From Bradyrhizobium barranii subsp. apii (GTDB lineage: Bacteria > Pseudomonadota > Alphaproteobacteria > Rhizobiales > Xanthobacteraceae): a DNA stretch of 64,000 bases. A program made the translations under genes and the position numbers. Below the pieces are notes generated by a model. The model was not told where the DNA came from. It saw only the letters and a list, made by a program, of their open reading frames with translations, and ran no database searches. Within the stretch, counting starts at the first letter, position 1; every line of letters starts with the position of its first letter. Positions 35,402 through 45,145 of this stretch are shown one piece after another. The DNA lies in NCBI RefSeq assembly GCF_011516635.5, contig NZ_CP096255.1:6322501-6386500 (forward strand), read 5' to 3'.

Positions 35402-35785
35402 ATGGCGAAGCTCGCTTTCAAGCGACGGATCGGATGGGCCGCAGCATTCACAGCAGCCTACGGCCTTGCCTTCAATGTCATTCTGTCCAGTATTCTCATC
35501 GCAGGCGTTTCTCCGCTCGCGGCTGCGGACGCTCATGAACTTTGCATCAGCTCTATTGAGGCAAATGCCGCTCCCGCCGACACTGAAAAAAGCAGCGGCA
35601 AGGCCACGATCCACTGCCCGCTGTGCGTCGGCCACCATGTAGCGGTGGACGTGCCGCGACCTCCTGCCGATCTGGCGGAGCGCATTCAGCTGCGCGTGGA
35701 GGCCGTCTATTCGTTTCAAGAGCGCATTCTTGCGCGCGCTCGATCGTTTGATCATCTTTCCCGAGGACCTCCTGATCTGATCTGA
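35402..35785 (+). CDS. DUF2946-like small protein with CPLC and His motif
   Basis: The 127-residue protein has one N-terminal membrane segment (AAAFTAAYGLAFNVILSSIL) and a short extracytoplasmic part with ELCISS and HCPLCVGHH near residues 77-85. This Cys/His signature is typical of DUF2946-like proteins, which often lie beside TonB receptors for copper or other metals. It ends 48 bases before a TonB receptor gene. Metal capture for the receptor is inferred only from context. Confidence 0.72.
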   Translation: MAKLAFKRRIGWAAAFTAAYGLAFNVILSSILIAGVSPLAAADAHELCISSIEANAAPADTEKSSGKATIHCPLCVGHHVAVDVPRPPADLAERIQLRVEAVYSFQERILARARSFDHLSRGPPDLI

Positions 35786-37462
35786 CCGTGCGCCGATGGC
35801 GCTCCGTCCATAGTTCAGTTCAGAGGTTCATCATGTCATTCACGTCCCTGCATGTGCTCGGCTGCTTGCTCGCCAGCACAGCACTCGTCTTCACTTTGCC
35901 GGCAAGCGCTCAATCAAATCCACCCAACCTTCCCCCTGTCACGGTGGAGGCGCCTCAGCAGAAGCGTAGTCAGTCAGCTCGCGCACCCCGCACCCAGAGC
36001 CAGGCAACACGGGCTACCCGATCGGCGCGGACGCCCGCACCAGCAGCCGTTCCCGCCGCTCAGTCAAACCCGAGCGGCAGCGGCACCCTAACGGTCCCGA
36101 GCTTGGCGCAAGCCACAGCTGAGATTCAGCGCATCCCCGGGGGCGTCGAGGTGGTGCCCGACACCCAGTTCAAAGACGGTCCTGCCAACACGATCAAAGA
36201 TATCCTTGGATGGGTCCCGGGCGTCCTGATTCAGACGCGATGGGGACCTGACGGCCGCATTTCGATCCGCGGCTCCGGGTTGTCCCGGAGCTTTGGCAAC
36301 CGCGGTATCAATCCCTACATGGACGGAATCCCCATCAATACAGCCGACGGGTTGTTTGATCTATTTGAAATCGATCCGACTGCCTATCGCTATGTCGAGG
36401 TCTTCAAAGGCGCCAATGCGTTGCGTTACGGCTCCAACTCGCTTGGAGGCGCGATCAATTTCGTCATGCCGACTGGTCGCGATGCATCACCATTCGAGGC
36501 GCGTTTCGACGCGGGCAGCTTTGGTTATTTGAAGACTCAGACGAGTTCCGGCGGAGCCTACGGACCCGCTGACTACTTCATCACGGCCTCAGCCCAGCGC
36601 GAGGACAAACACAGCAGAACCGACACCGAGCGCCTCAACGCCAATTTCGGCTACCAGTTTTCGCCGGACGCTGAGACGCGCTTCTACGTCAACGCGGGCC
36701 GGTGGCGCGCAGAGATACCGGGAGAAGTCACCAAGACGGCTGCGCTGTCGAATCCGCGAGCAGCAAACCCCGATTTTCTGATTCAAGATCAGCAGCGCAA
36801 CATCGATACGGTTCGGCTCGCCAACAAGACGACATTGCGCTTCGACAACACCACGGTCGACTTCGGCATCTTCGGGCTGGACCGACACGTCGATCATCCG
36901 ATTTTCCAATATCTCGACTTTACGGCCAAGGACTACGGTGGCTTTGTCCGCGCGACCGACGATCGGCTGATCGGAGGCTTCCGCAACCGCCTGATCACCG
37001 GCGTGAATCTTCAGAACGGGACGATCGACATCAACCAGTACATCAACCTGCCGGGCGCCGTAAAAGGCCCGTTGGCTTCTTCCAACCTGTGGAAGTCGGA
37101 GAACACCTCAATCTACGGAGACAACTCGTTCTTCGTACTTCCAAATGTCGCGCTCGTTGCTGGCGGGCTATTCATGCATGCCGTTCGCGATCAGCGGGAC
37201 CGCTTCCTGACGGACGGCGATCAATCAGGCCGCCGCACCTGGGATAACATCAGCCCGAGGGTGGGTCTGCTCTGGGACGTCGATCCGGCTTGGCAGGTGT
37301 TTGGCAACATCTCTCGCAGTGCTGAGGTGCCCACCTTTGACGTGAACACGTTTGCGACGCCGGCAAGCTCGAACGTCGATATCCAGACGGCGACCACCTA
37401 CGAAATCGGAACGCGCGGGCGTAGGCCTGATGTCACTTGGGACGTCTCCCTCTATCGAGCTA

Positions 37463-38514
37463 GAGCGTTTTCCGATCACGTTGCGTCGTAACCAGCCGCG
37501 ACGAGATAATTTTGACATTCCTCGGGTGAGAAGCGTTTGAGAGCGTTGGCGATTGCTTGCCAGAGATCGGGCATGGTGCGGGCTGCGGCGGTCCGCAACA
37601 GCGCTTTCAGTTTGGAGAAGGCCATTTCAATCGGGTTGAAGTCTGGACTGTAGGGCGGAAGATAGAGCAGGCTAGCTCCGACCGCCTGGATGGCCTCTCG
37701 AACGCCATGGACCTTGTGAGCGGGCAAGTTGTCCATGATAACGGTATCGCCCGGCCGCAGCGATGGGGCGAGCAATTGCTCGACGTAGGCCAGGAAAGCG
37801 TCGCCATCCATTGGACCGTCCAGAACAAGCGGCGCGATCAGACCGTCGGAGCGCAATCCAGCGGTGAACGTCGTCGTCTTCCAATGTCCGTGTGGGATAG
37901 CTGCACGACATCGCTCGCCGCGTGGCGAGCGCCCGTAACGCCGCGCCATTTTGGTGTTGGCGCTGGTTTCGTCGATGAAGACGAGACGCTCAGGGTCAAG
38001 GTCGATTTGCCCTTCGAACCACTCCTCACGTGCGGCATTTATATCGCCGCGCCGTTGCTCGGCGGGGTGCGCTGTCTTTTTTTAAGTGTGATCTTTCTGC
38101 GCTGGAAAAAACGCCAGAGCGACGCGATGCCAGTCGATATTCCACGACGTTTCAACAGTTCTCGCAACTCGGCAAGCGTGATATCCGGCCTCGCTGTCAC
38201 CGCCTCCAGAATCAATTGCGAATGCGCTTCGATGCGCTGCGATTTGCGGTCACCGCCCTGGCGTTTAGGAACGATGTCGCCAACTTTCTTGAGGCGACCG
38301 CGCCAGCGGATTGCACTGGCCGCGCTGACACCAAAGCGCTCAGCAGCCTGTCGACAGGACATGCCACCGTCAATCGCGGCTACCACCCTTTGGCGAAGAT
38401 CAACCGAAAGCGCCCTGGCCATACATGCTGGCCTCCCTCGCCAGCATGCAGCTTGAATCTGACTCGCGCCGTTTTGGGAATCCCCACCCGATTCTTTCCG
38501 GTCGGAAAGTGCTC
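37463..38514 (-). mobile_element. IS630-family insertion sequence, complete, 1052 bases
   Basis: Ends are GAGCGTTTTCCGATC on the left and, as complement, GAGCACTTTCCGACC on the right, an imperfect terminal inverted repeat. The element is flanked by TA at 37461-37462 and 38515-38516, the TA target duplication diagnostic of IS630/Tc1-mariner elements. It interrupts a TonB receptor without loss of host sequence, so it is a recent insertion. Confidence 0.92.
37476..38422 (-). CDS. IS630-family transposase, OrfA and OrfB joined by -1 frameshift
   Basis: OrfA starts at 38422 (MARALSVDLRQRVVAAID) with the helix-turn-helix AAERFGVSAASAIRWRGRLK and ends at 38039. OrfB overlaps it and continues VFIDETSANTKMARRYGRSP, DTVIMDNLPAHKV and YSPDFNPIEMAFSKLK, giving the DDE triad (D of FIDE, D of MDN, E of PIE), and stops at 37476. 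The two are connected at a run of seven A on the coding strand (complement of about 38077-38083, LKK context), where a -1 slip gives KKTAHPAEQ and the normal family sequence. This is programmed frameshifting as known in IS630 elements, not damage. Confidence 0.88.
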
Positions 38515-39085
38515 TAATATCAGGAATGAATTGCAATGCCTGACGGTCGTCGTCAATCCGTTCTTCACCAACCCCTGTGTTCAGACGAATGCAGGCCGAA
38601 CCTTTCACCAAGGTGTGGAGGCCGGCGCCGGGGTCGCCTTTCTCAAATCTGTGTTTACCCAGGAAGATCGAGTGTGGTTCAACCTTGTTTATACCTATGG
38701 CGACTTTCGCTTTCACGACGATGCGATCTGGGGAAATAACCGCCTGCCGGGCGCGCCAGCCCACTACCTTCGAGCCGAAGTGCTCTACAAGAATCCGAAC
38801 GGATTCTATGCTGGGCCGAACGTCGAGTGGATGCCTCAGTCCTTCTTTGCAGACAATGCCAATACCCTCACGATCGATCCGTATGCCCTGCTGAATTTCA
38901 AGGTCGGCTACGACACAGGCGTGGGTTGGTCGGGCTACATCGAGGGACGCAACTTGCTTGATAAGCGCTACATTTCAAGCACGATCACGGTCGGCACGGC
39001 CGATCCCACGATGGCGCTTTTCAATCCGGGCACGGGACGCGCGATTTATGGCGGCGTCCGCTATCGAATGTGAGGAGGAATCGAC

Positions 39086-39620
39086 ATGAATTGGACCATC
39101 ACCACTCGGACCGCTGTCATGGCGATGTCTACGTTGCTTGGCGCCGGCAACGCGGCGCAGGCGCACGTCACCCTTGCGCAAACGGAGGCCTCAGTCGGGA
39201 CCTCCTATCGGGCCACGTTCCGTGTCCCTCATGAATGCGGCGATTCACCGACGCTAAAGGTCCGCGTCCGGATTCCGGATGCCGTCGTCGGCGTCAAGCC
39301 GATGCCAAAGGCGGGGTGGAAAATTGATCTTATCAAAGGCAGCTACGACAAGTCCTACGCGATGTATCACAGCAACGTCACGGAGGGCGTGAAGGAAGGT
39401 GTCGTGGAGCGGCAACCTGCCAAATGACTATTACGAAGAGTTTGTCGTTTCCGTCTATCTGACAGCCGACTTGGCTGCAGGGCGAATGCTTTATTTCCCG
39501 GTGGTGCAGGAATGCGAGGGCGGCGGCACGCACCGCTGGATCGAAATTCCCGCGGAAGGCAAGACAGCTGGGGACTACAAGGGACCCGCACCCGGGGTAA
39601 AGCTATTGCCAAAACAATGA
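39086..39620 (+). pseudogene. YcnI/DUF1775 copper-binding protein, frameshifted
   Basis: The protein has a signal peptide ending NAAQA and then HVTLAQTEASVGTSY. In YcnI proteins this histidine becomes the first residue after cleavage and binds Cu(II). Next are FRVPHECGDSPTLKVRVRIP and KPMPKAGWKIDLIKG. One extra G at 39398-39399 shifts the frame and ends the protein at 39427; without it VKEVSWSGNLPNDYYEEFVV follows and the protein runs to PGVKLLPKQ at 39620. AGGAGG precedes the ATG, 12 bases after the split TonB receptor. A single-base error cannot be excluded. The family is membrane-anchored or periplasmic and tied to copper homeostasis. Confidence 0.83.
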
Positions 39621-39759
39621 AGCCAGAGGTCCAGCTTAGGCCCGTGCCTGACCTTAACTCATGGCACCGAGAGGCCTGCTTCCTGAAGGTGAGCCCAACG
39701 GGATGACGCGTGCGGGCCACAACAGTCTTTGACCCGAAACCCACATACTCTCTTTCTTG

Positions 39760-40749
39760 CTATGGTATGTTATCTAGGCGCAACTCACGAGAGGGTGGTA
39801 ACGACAACCTTCCTGTACCTTTCGCCGTGCGTCTCAAAGACTGTGGAGGCTGGCCAAACGCGCGGATGAACGCTCGGCGCATCCGTTCGGGATCGCGAAA
39901 GCCCGTTGCTTGCGCGACACTCTCTATCGTCTCTCCAGAGCATTGCACGCGCTCGCGTGCGACCTCCACGCGCAACCGCTCTACGGCCCTGGTCGGGCTC
40001 AACCCGGTTTCAGCGACAAAAGAGCGGACGAAATGTCGTGCGCTCAAACCGCTTTGCTCCGCAAGTGTCTCCCTGGTGAGGGGAGCGTGGAGATTCTCAC
40101 GCATCCAGGACAGAAGACCACCAAAACGGCCGTTCGGCATCTTGAGTTCCAGCAGGGTCGAGAACTGCGACTGGCCACCGCTGCGGCGATGATACAGGAC
40201 AAGCTGTCGAGCCGTCGCCTGCGAAATCTCGTCGCCATGATCTTCGGCGACCATTGCGAGCGCCAGATCAATCCCTGCAGTCACCCCAGCGGACGTCCAG
40301 ACGCCACCGTCCTTTGCGAAAATGCGATCTGCCTGAAGTTTCACTCTCGGATATCGTCCGATGAAGTCACGCGTGCGGGACCAATGCGTCGTCGCATACC
40401 GGCCGTTCAATAATCCCGCCTCGGCCAGCAGATAAGCCCCGGTGCAGACGCTTGCGATACGTACGCCGCGTTTCGCCATTTTTTTAACGAAGGCAACCGT
40501 CGCCTTGCATTGCGCCGCGACCTCGACTCCCTCGCCGCCTGCAACGATGAGCGTCGTGAGCGACTTTGCCGAACGCAGGCTGCGCGCGTACATCTCGGCG
40601 CCCGAAGAACTTCTGACAGCACCGGCCTTGACCGCGAAGATCCTCGTTTGAGGCGCGCTCTGTTTTTGCCGCCTTGCGATCTCGAAAACGGAGATCGGGC
40701 CGGATGCGTCCATCAACTGAAAATCTCTGAAAATCAGCAGGCCGATCAT
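39760..40749 (-). CDS. GlxA-family transcriptional regulator (DJ-1/PfpI domain plus AraC HTH)
   Basis: The 329-residue protein has an N-terminal DJ-1/PfpI-like domain (MIGLLIFRDFQLMDASGPIS, VASVCTGAYLLAEAGLL-like segment near residue 100) and a C-terminal AraC double helix-turn-helix (LAEQSGLSARHFVRSFVAET, IESVAQATGFRDPERMRRAF). I chose the ATG at 40749, which begins the PfpI domain; the frame is open to 40800. It is divergent from an isonitrile-hydratase-like gene across about 100 bases, and such regulators usually control the neighbouring PfpI-type gene. Confidence 0.87.
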   Translation of the reverse strand: MIGLLIFRDFQLMDASGPISVFEIARRQKQSAPQTRIFAVKAGAVRSSSGAEMYARSLRSAKSLTTLIVAGGEGVEVAAQCKATVAFVKKMAKRGVRIASVCTGAYLLAEAGLLNGRYATTHWSRTRDFIGRYPRVKLQADRIFAKDGGVWTSAGVTAGIDLALAMVAEDHGDEISQATARQLVLYHRRSGGQSQFSTLLELKMPNGRFGGLLSWMRENLHAPLTRETLAEQSGLSARHFVRSFVAETGLSPTRAVERLRVEVARERVQCSGETIESVAQATGFRDPERMRRAFIRAFGQPPQSLRRTAKGTGRLSLPPSRELRLDNIP

Positions 40750-40851
40750 GGCATGTCCAGATTTAAGGGAATTACGCCATTTCCGGCCCAACCGCAGCAT
40801 GGCAGGGTGTTGCGGTCAAGGACAACGCGGAGAGCAGGACATGTCTAGTCG

Positions 40852-41520
40852 ATGCAGATCGGTCTGTTGGTGTTTCCGCGCGTGACCCAGCTCGATCTCA
40901 CAGGGCCGGTCCAGGTCTTCTCGAGTCTGCCGGACGCGGAGCTGCATCTCGTCTGGAAGCGGATCGAGCCCGTTCAAAGCGATTCAGTCATCACGCTTGC
41001 GCCGACGGTGGCTTTCGCCGATTGCCCGCAGCTCGACGTCATCTGCGTCCCCGGCGGCTACGGCACGGACGAACTTCTCGTCGACAAAGAAGTATTGGAA
41101 TTCCTGCGCAAGCAGGAGCCAAAGGCAAAGTTCATCACGTCCGTTTGCACCGGCTCTCTCGTGCTGGGCGCTGCCGGCCTGTTGAAGGGCTATCGTGCCG
41201 CGACGCATTGGACCGCCATCGAAGCCTTGCCGTATTTCGGCGCGTCGGTCTCCCGTGACAGGGTTTGTATCGACCGCAACAGGGTGACCGGCGGCGGCGT
41301 GACGGCTGGCATCGACTTTGCGTTGACGCTGGTATCGCTGTTGAAGGATCGTGCGGCGGCCGAGATGATCCAGCTTCGGCTGGAGTACAACCCGGCGCCG
41401 CCGTTCGAGGCCGGATCGCCCGACACGGCGCCGGCGGCGATCGTCGCAGCCATGAAAGAGCGGGTCGCATCCGCGCATACCAATCGAATGGAGTTTGTGA
41501 AAAAGGCCGCCGTCACCTAG
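40852..41520 (+). CDS. DJ-1/PfpI family protein, isonitrile-hydratase-like
   Basis: The 222-residue protein matches the InhA branch of the DJ-1/PfpI family (isonitrile hydratase converts isonitriles to N-formamides). It begins MQIGLLVFPRVTQLDLTGPV and carries the nucleophile elbow FITSVCTGSLVLGAAGLLKG with the catalytic Cys near residue 100, then ATHWTAIEALPYFGA and GGGVTAGIDFALTL. The GlxA-type regulator diverges from it. Exact substrate is not shown by sequence. Confidence 0.82.
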   Translation: MQIGLLVFPRVTQLDLTGPVQVFSSLPDAELHLVWKRIEPVQSDSVITLAPTVAFADCPQLDVICVPGGYGTDELLVDKEVLEFLRKQEPKAKFITSVCTGSLVLGAAGLLKGYRAATHWTAIEALPYFGASVSRDRVCIDRNRVTGGGVTAGIDFALTLVSLLKDRAAAEMIQLRLEYNPAPPFEAGSPDTAPAAIVAAMKERVASAHTNRMEFVKKAAVT

Positions 41521-41611
41521 GGCACAGTCACCCGCGACCGTGTGTGCTGCATGATGCGACCTTCCTTGCCGGGAAGATAGCCAATCGTGACCTCGCGAAC
41601 AAAGGTGAACC

Positions 41612-42880
41612 ATGAGGCATTTCCGGATCGATGAATTTCGCCCATTACGGATCCAGTTTTATCGGCTGGTTCTCGGCATTGGTTTGGCGGTCTCTGCGAC
41701 CGCACTTCCGGATCTGGCATCGGCCCGCGAGCTCTCGGCGGGGGTCGTCAAGATCGGAATCATCAACGATCAAACAGGCCCGCTATCGGATAATTCCGGC
41801 CCCGGTTCTGTGGTCGCGGCGAAGTTGGCCGTGGACGACTTTCGCAAGCTGTCGCCCGACCTGAAGGTCGAGATCATTGTCGCGGATCATCAGAACAAGC
41901 CTGACATTGGCGCCCAGATCGTGCGCAAATGGTTCGACGTCGACGGCGTCGACATGGTTGCCGACGTCGGCAATTCTGCGGTGGCGCTGGCCATTCAGTC
42001 GATCGCAAGAGACAAGAACAAGATCGTCATCTACTCCGCGGTCGGGACGACGGACATCGGCGGAAAGCAATGCTCGCGTACGGGCCTGATGTGGCTGCAC
42101 GACAACTATAATCTCGTCACCGGCTCGGTGCGCAGGCTGGTCGCACAAGGATATGACAGCTGGTTCTTCATTGCCGCCGACTACGCGTTCGGACGGAATA
42201 TGGTGGAGGTCTCCCAGCGCACGCTGGCCGAGGCCGGCGCAAAGTCGCTTGGCGCGGTGTTTCATCCGCTTGGAAATGCAGACTACAGTTCGTTCCTGCT
42301 GCAGGCTCAGGCGTCGAAGGCCAAGGTCGTCGCATTTGCGAATGCCGGCGAGCAACTCGTCACGGTCATGAAGCAGTGGAATGAGTTCGGCATGAACGCG
42401 ACGCCGCAGAAGCCGGTCGCCGAACTCATGTTTCTGACCGATGTGCACGCGATGGGCGTGGAAACGGCCAAGGGACTGACGACGGTGACCGCCTGGTATT
42501 GGGGCTTGAACGAGGAGACGAGAGCATTCGGTCAACGCTTCTTCAAGCTGCACAAAACCATGCCGACCGCGCCTCAAGCCGCCGTCTACTCCGCGGTGCT
42601 GCAGTATTTGAAGGCGGTGGCTGCAATTGGAACGGACGAGACGGACGCCGTTCTCGACAAGATGCGTTCCATGCCTGTCGACGATTTCTATGCCCGAGGC
42701 GCGCGATTGCGCGCTGATAGCAAACTCGCGCACGATTTCTACCTCGTCGAGGTCAAAAAGCCGCAGGAGGTGAAGACTCCTTGGGACTACTACAACGTCC
42801 TGGAGACGATATCCGCCGACAAGGCGTACATGCCGCTGAGCGAGAGCGAATGTCCGCGGCTGAAAACCAGCGCAAAGTAG
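41612..42880 (+). CDS. Orphan ABC substrate-binding protein, branched-chain amino-acid type
   Basis: The 422-residue protein has a long signal peptide (RLVLGIGLAVSATALPDLAS) and the LivJ-type binding fold: VVKIGIINDQTGPLSDNSGP, AAKLAVDDFRK, RDKNKIVIYSAVGTTD, YDSWFFIAADYAFGRNMVE and LLQAQASKAKVVAFANAG. No permease or ATPase genes of the same type lie nearby, so it must use a transporter encoded elsewhere or act as a sensor. It may form one unit with the isonitrile-hydratase-like gene, 91 bases upstream. Confidence 0.85.
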   Translation: MRHFRIDEFRPLRIQFYRLVLGIGLAVSATALPDLASARELSAGVVKIGIINDQTGPLSDNSGPGSVVAAKLAVDDFRKLSPDLKVEIIVADHQNKPDIGAQIVRKWFDVDGVDMVADVGNSAVALAIQSIARDKNKIVIYSAVGTTDIGGKQCSRTGLMWLHDNYNLVTGSVRRLVAQGYDSWFFIAADYAFGRNMVEVSQRTLAEAGAKSLGAVFHPLGNADYSSFLLQAQASKAKVVAFANAGEQLVTVMKQWNEFGMNATPQKPVAELMFLTDVHAMGVETAKGLTTVTAWYWGLNEETRAFGQRFFKLHKTMPTAPQAAVYSAVLQYLKAVAAIGTDETDAVLDKMRSMPVDDFYARGARLRADSKLAHDFYLVEVKKPQEVKTPWDYYNVLETISADKAYMPLSESECPRLKTSAK

Positions 42881-43009
42881 CGAACAGCGCGTGGGATGAG
42901 GATGGTTCTATCGGTCCGCCAGCGTGACATTTGGGATACAATGCACGACCATTCTTCGCACTCGTGGCTTCATTCGCTTCTCAGCAAGATCAGAAGTCGT
43001 CGACTCTCA

Positions 43010-43438
43010 ATGCTTCGCATGATTAATTTAGACGCTACCATGGGGCGTCCACCGGTGCGGCAACGGCTGCAAATTTATCTCCCGGCTTTCCTGATGGCGC
43101 TGATGATGCAAATCATCGCGCCAATTGGCGCGTCATGGGCAACGGCCTCCGCTTTATCTGATCCATTGGCGGCCTTCGGCGGTGCTGCGATCTGCCACAG
43201 CGTAGCCACGGAAGCCGACAGCCAATCGGACCAGACCAGCCATCACGTCCACGATAGTGCGTGCGCGCTGTGTTGCCTGGTCGCTCATGCGGGCGCATCG
43301 CTGAGCACCCCCAAGATTGCGATTGCCGTTCCCTATAGGTCCTCGCTGGCCGTTGTTTGGCACAATGCGGCGCAAGACCTTCGGGATTCCGAGAGCGGCA
43401 GACACGCAAGGGCCCGAGCCCCTCCTTCGAACTCCTGA
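43010..43438 (+). CDS. DUF2946-family small membrane protein
   Basis: The 142-residue protein has one membrane helix (YLPAFLMALMMQIIAPIGAS), AAICHSV, then HDSACALCCLVAHAG, the Cys/His signature of DUF2946, and a C-terminal RARAPP motif common in the family. The start is uncertain: ATGs at 43010, 43019 and 43040 are possible, and the frame is open to 42896. It directly precedes a TonB receptor relic, repeating the DUF2946-receptor pairing seen at 35.4 kb. Confidence 0.75.
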   Translation: MLRMINLDATMGRPPVRQRLQIYLPAFLMALMMQIIAPIGASWATASALSDPLAAFGGAAICHSVATEADSQSDQTSHHVHDSACALCCLVAHAGASLSTPKIAIAVPYRSSLAVVWHNAAQDLRDSESGRHARARAPPSNS

Positions 43439-43535
43439 CTTTTCCAAAATCGCAAGTTCGGTGCGGCCGTTTGGCCGCCATCGATCAATTTGTCGACTGT
43501 TGGCGGGCGATCGCGCCCGGGTCTGAGAGTTTCCG

Positions 43536-43941
43536 ATGTTTCGTTTTCGCGTCTTGAGCAGCGCGAGTGTCGCTGCGCTTCTTGCCGTCCCCGAAGTCGC
43601 CTTTGGCCAATCTACGCAACTGCCCGGCGTGACCGTTCAGGCACCAAGCCAAACACGTTCCACCACCGGGGTCGTCCCCGGAAACAGGTCGGGCGCCAAG
43701 CGCGCCAAACGCGCAAACGCGCAAACGCGCAGCCGGTGGCACCAACGGAGGTGGTCAAGCCGCTCGCGAACGCTCTCGGAACCTATAATCCCTCATTAAA
43801 TTTGCCGGATCTCAAACTCCCGCTCCGACCCGAAGGTGTACGACCTTACGATCGACGACTTGACTTATCGAGGCGCAAGCCAGCACCCGCTCTTGCCGAG
43901 AGTGCACGTCCATGAGCAACGTTTCGATTCCGCCAGCCTGC
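43536..43941 (+). pseudogene. TonB-dependent receptor, N-terminal relic cut by IS3
   Basis: The frame starts MFRFRVLSSASVAALLAV, a signal peptide, then LPGVTVQAPSQTRS, a TonB-box-like start and basic linker as in the other two receptors of the window. An 8-base unit present three times at 43707-43730 shifts the frame; with two units it reads KRANAQPVAPTEVVKPLANA and GTYNPSLNLPDLKLP, the usual entry into the plug. After about 43815 receptor similarity stops. A second open frame (VYDLTIDDLTYRGASQHPLL, unrecognised) continues across the IS3 site and would end at 45178 if the IS were absent. Confidence 0.72.
43707..43730 (+). repeat. 8-base unit in three tandem copies at a frame loss
   Basis: AAACGCGC occurs three times in a row. 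Removing one copy restores the reading frame of the TonB receptor relic, so the repeat number decides whether the gene is in frame. Confidence 0.88.
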
Positions 43942-45145
43942 TGACCTGCTCCCCTTAAACGCCCCCGGTTTTGAGTTAGGGTTCTGTTCTCCACCAAGGA
44001 GACAGACGATGCGTAAGGGCAGGTTCACGGAAGAGCAGATCATCAAGGTCTTGAAGGAACACGCTGCCGGGATGTCGGCGACCGATCTGTGCCGCAAGCA
44101 CGGCATCAGCGATGCAACGTTCTACAAGTGGCGGTCGCGCTATGGCGGGCTGGAGATCTCCGAGGCTCGCAAGCTGAAGGCCCTAGAAGAGGAGAACCGC
44201 AAGCTCAAAAAGCTGTTGGCGGAGACGATGCTGGACGCATCGACGCTGAGGAGATGCTCGGAAAAAACTTCTGACGCCCGGCTTGCGAGACGTGCTGTGA
44301 CCTGGGCGATCAGTGAGAAGGGCTACTCGCAGCGACGGGCCTGCAGGCTGGTTGGCCTGCCGCCTAAGACCTATCGTTATGTCTCGACACGGCCGGACGA
44401 TGGAGCGTTACGGATCCGGCTGAAGGAATTGGCTTCGCAACGGCGCCGCTTCGGCTACCGTCGCCTGGGGCTGCTATTGGCTCGGCAAGGGGTTCGTATC
44501 AATCGGAAGAAGCTGTACCGGCTCTACAAGGAGGAGCGGTTGACCGTGCGCAAGCGTGGAGGCCGCAAACGGGCACTGGGCACTCACGCACCGATGTCGA
44601 TCCCGCAGGATGCGAACCTGCGCTGGTCGCTCGACTTCGTGATGGATACGCTCTCCAACGGCCGGCGCTTCCGTATCCTGACCCTGGTCGACGACTTCAC
44701 CCGGGAGTGCCTCGGTCTGGTCGTCGACACCTCGCTCACCGCCTTGCGAGTGGTGCGCGAACTTGGCCAGATCATCGAAAGCCGCGGCTGTCCGCGCATG
44801 ATCGTCAGTGACAACGGCACCGAGTTCACCTCGAACGCTATCCTGGCCTGGCAGGAGGAACTCGGGGATCGAGTGGCACTACATCGCACCCGGCAAGCCG
44901 ATGCAGAACGGCTTCGTCGAAAGCTTCAACGGCCGTCTACGCGACGAGTGCCTGAACGAGCACCTGTTCGCCAACCTCAACGAGGCGCGCCAGATCATCG
45001 AAGAATGGAGGATCGGCTACAACACCAGCCGACCGCACACGAGCCTCAATGGGCTCACACCGACCGAATTTGCAACCCGCCCCAACAGGAGCCAAACCCA
45101 GAACAGACTCGACTTATAAACGAGGGCAAATCGGGGAGTAGGTCA
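43942..45145 (+). mobile_element. IS3-family insertion sequence, 1204 bases
   Basis: Terminal inverted repeats are TGACCTGCTCCCC at 43942-43954 and the complement of TGACCTACTCCCC at 45133-45145. A 4-base direct repeat, CTGC, flanks both ends (43938-43941 and 45146-45149), as expected for IS3-family target duplication. The ends are intact, but the transposase frame is damaged. Confidence 0.9.
44009..45119 (+). pseudogene. IS3-family transposase (OrfA-OrfB), frame-damaged
   Basis: OrfA begins MRKGRFTEEQIIKVLKEHAA with the helix-turn-helix LCRKHGISDATFYKWRSRYG and the leucine-zipper-like LEEENRKLKKLLAETMLD. OrfB follows with ISEKGYSQRRACRLVGLP, the catalytic core LRWSLDFVMDTLSNGRRF and MIVSDNGTEFTS (two Asp of DDE). 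Near 44865 the frame is lost; the end, GIEWHYIAPGKPMQNGFVES with the catalytic Glu, is in another frame up to 45119. At about 44250-44300 OrfA and OrfB are fused in one frame with compensating small indels, unlike the normal A-run frameshift site. The element is unlikely to move by itself. Confidence 0.85.

Larger units (their letters stand above)
35833..39073 (+). pseudogene. TonB-dependent receptor split by an IS630 insertion
   Basis: The 5' part (35833-37462) encodes a signal peptide (CLLASTALVFTLPASA), TonB box LPPVTVEAPQQKR, a basic linker and a complete plug (PGGVEVVPDTQFKDGP, ISIRGSGLSRSFGNRGINPY, EVFKGANALRYGSNSLGGAI). The 3' part (38517-39073) encodes the last strands, ending GYIEGRNLLDKRYIS and AIYGGVRYRM. 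Deleting the IS and one TA joins them in frame as SLYRANIRNELQCL, giving about 728 residues, a normal receptor length. The receptor resembles the OprC/NosA-like or FecA-like group; copper uptake is suggested by the YcnI gene 12 bases downstream. Confidence 0.9.
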
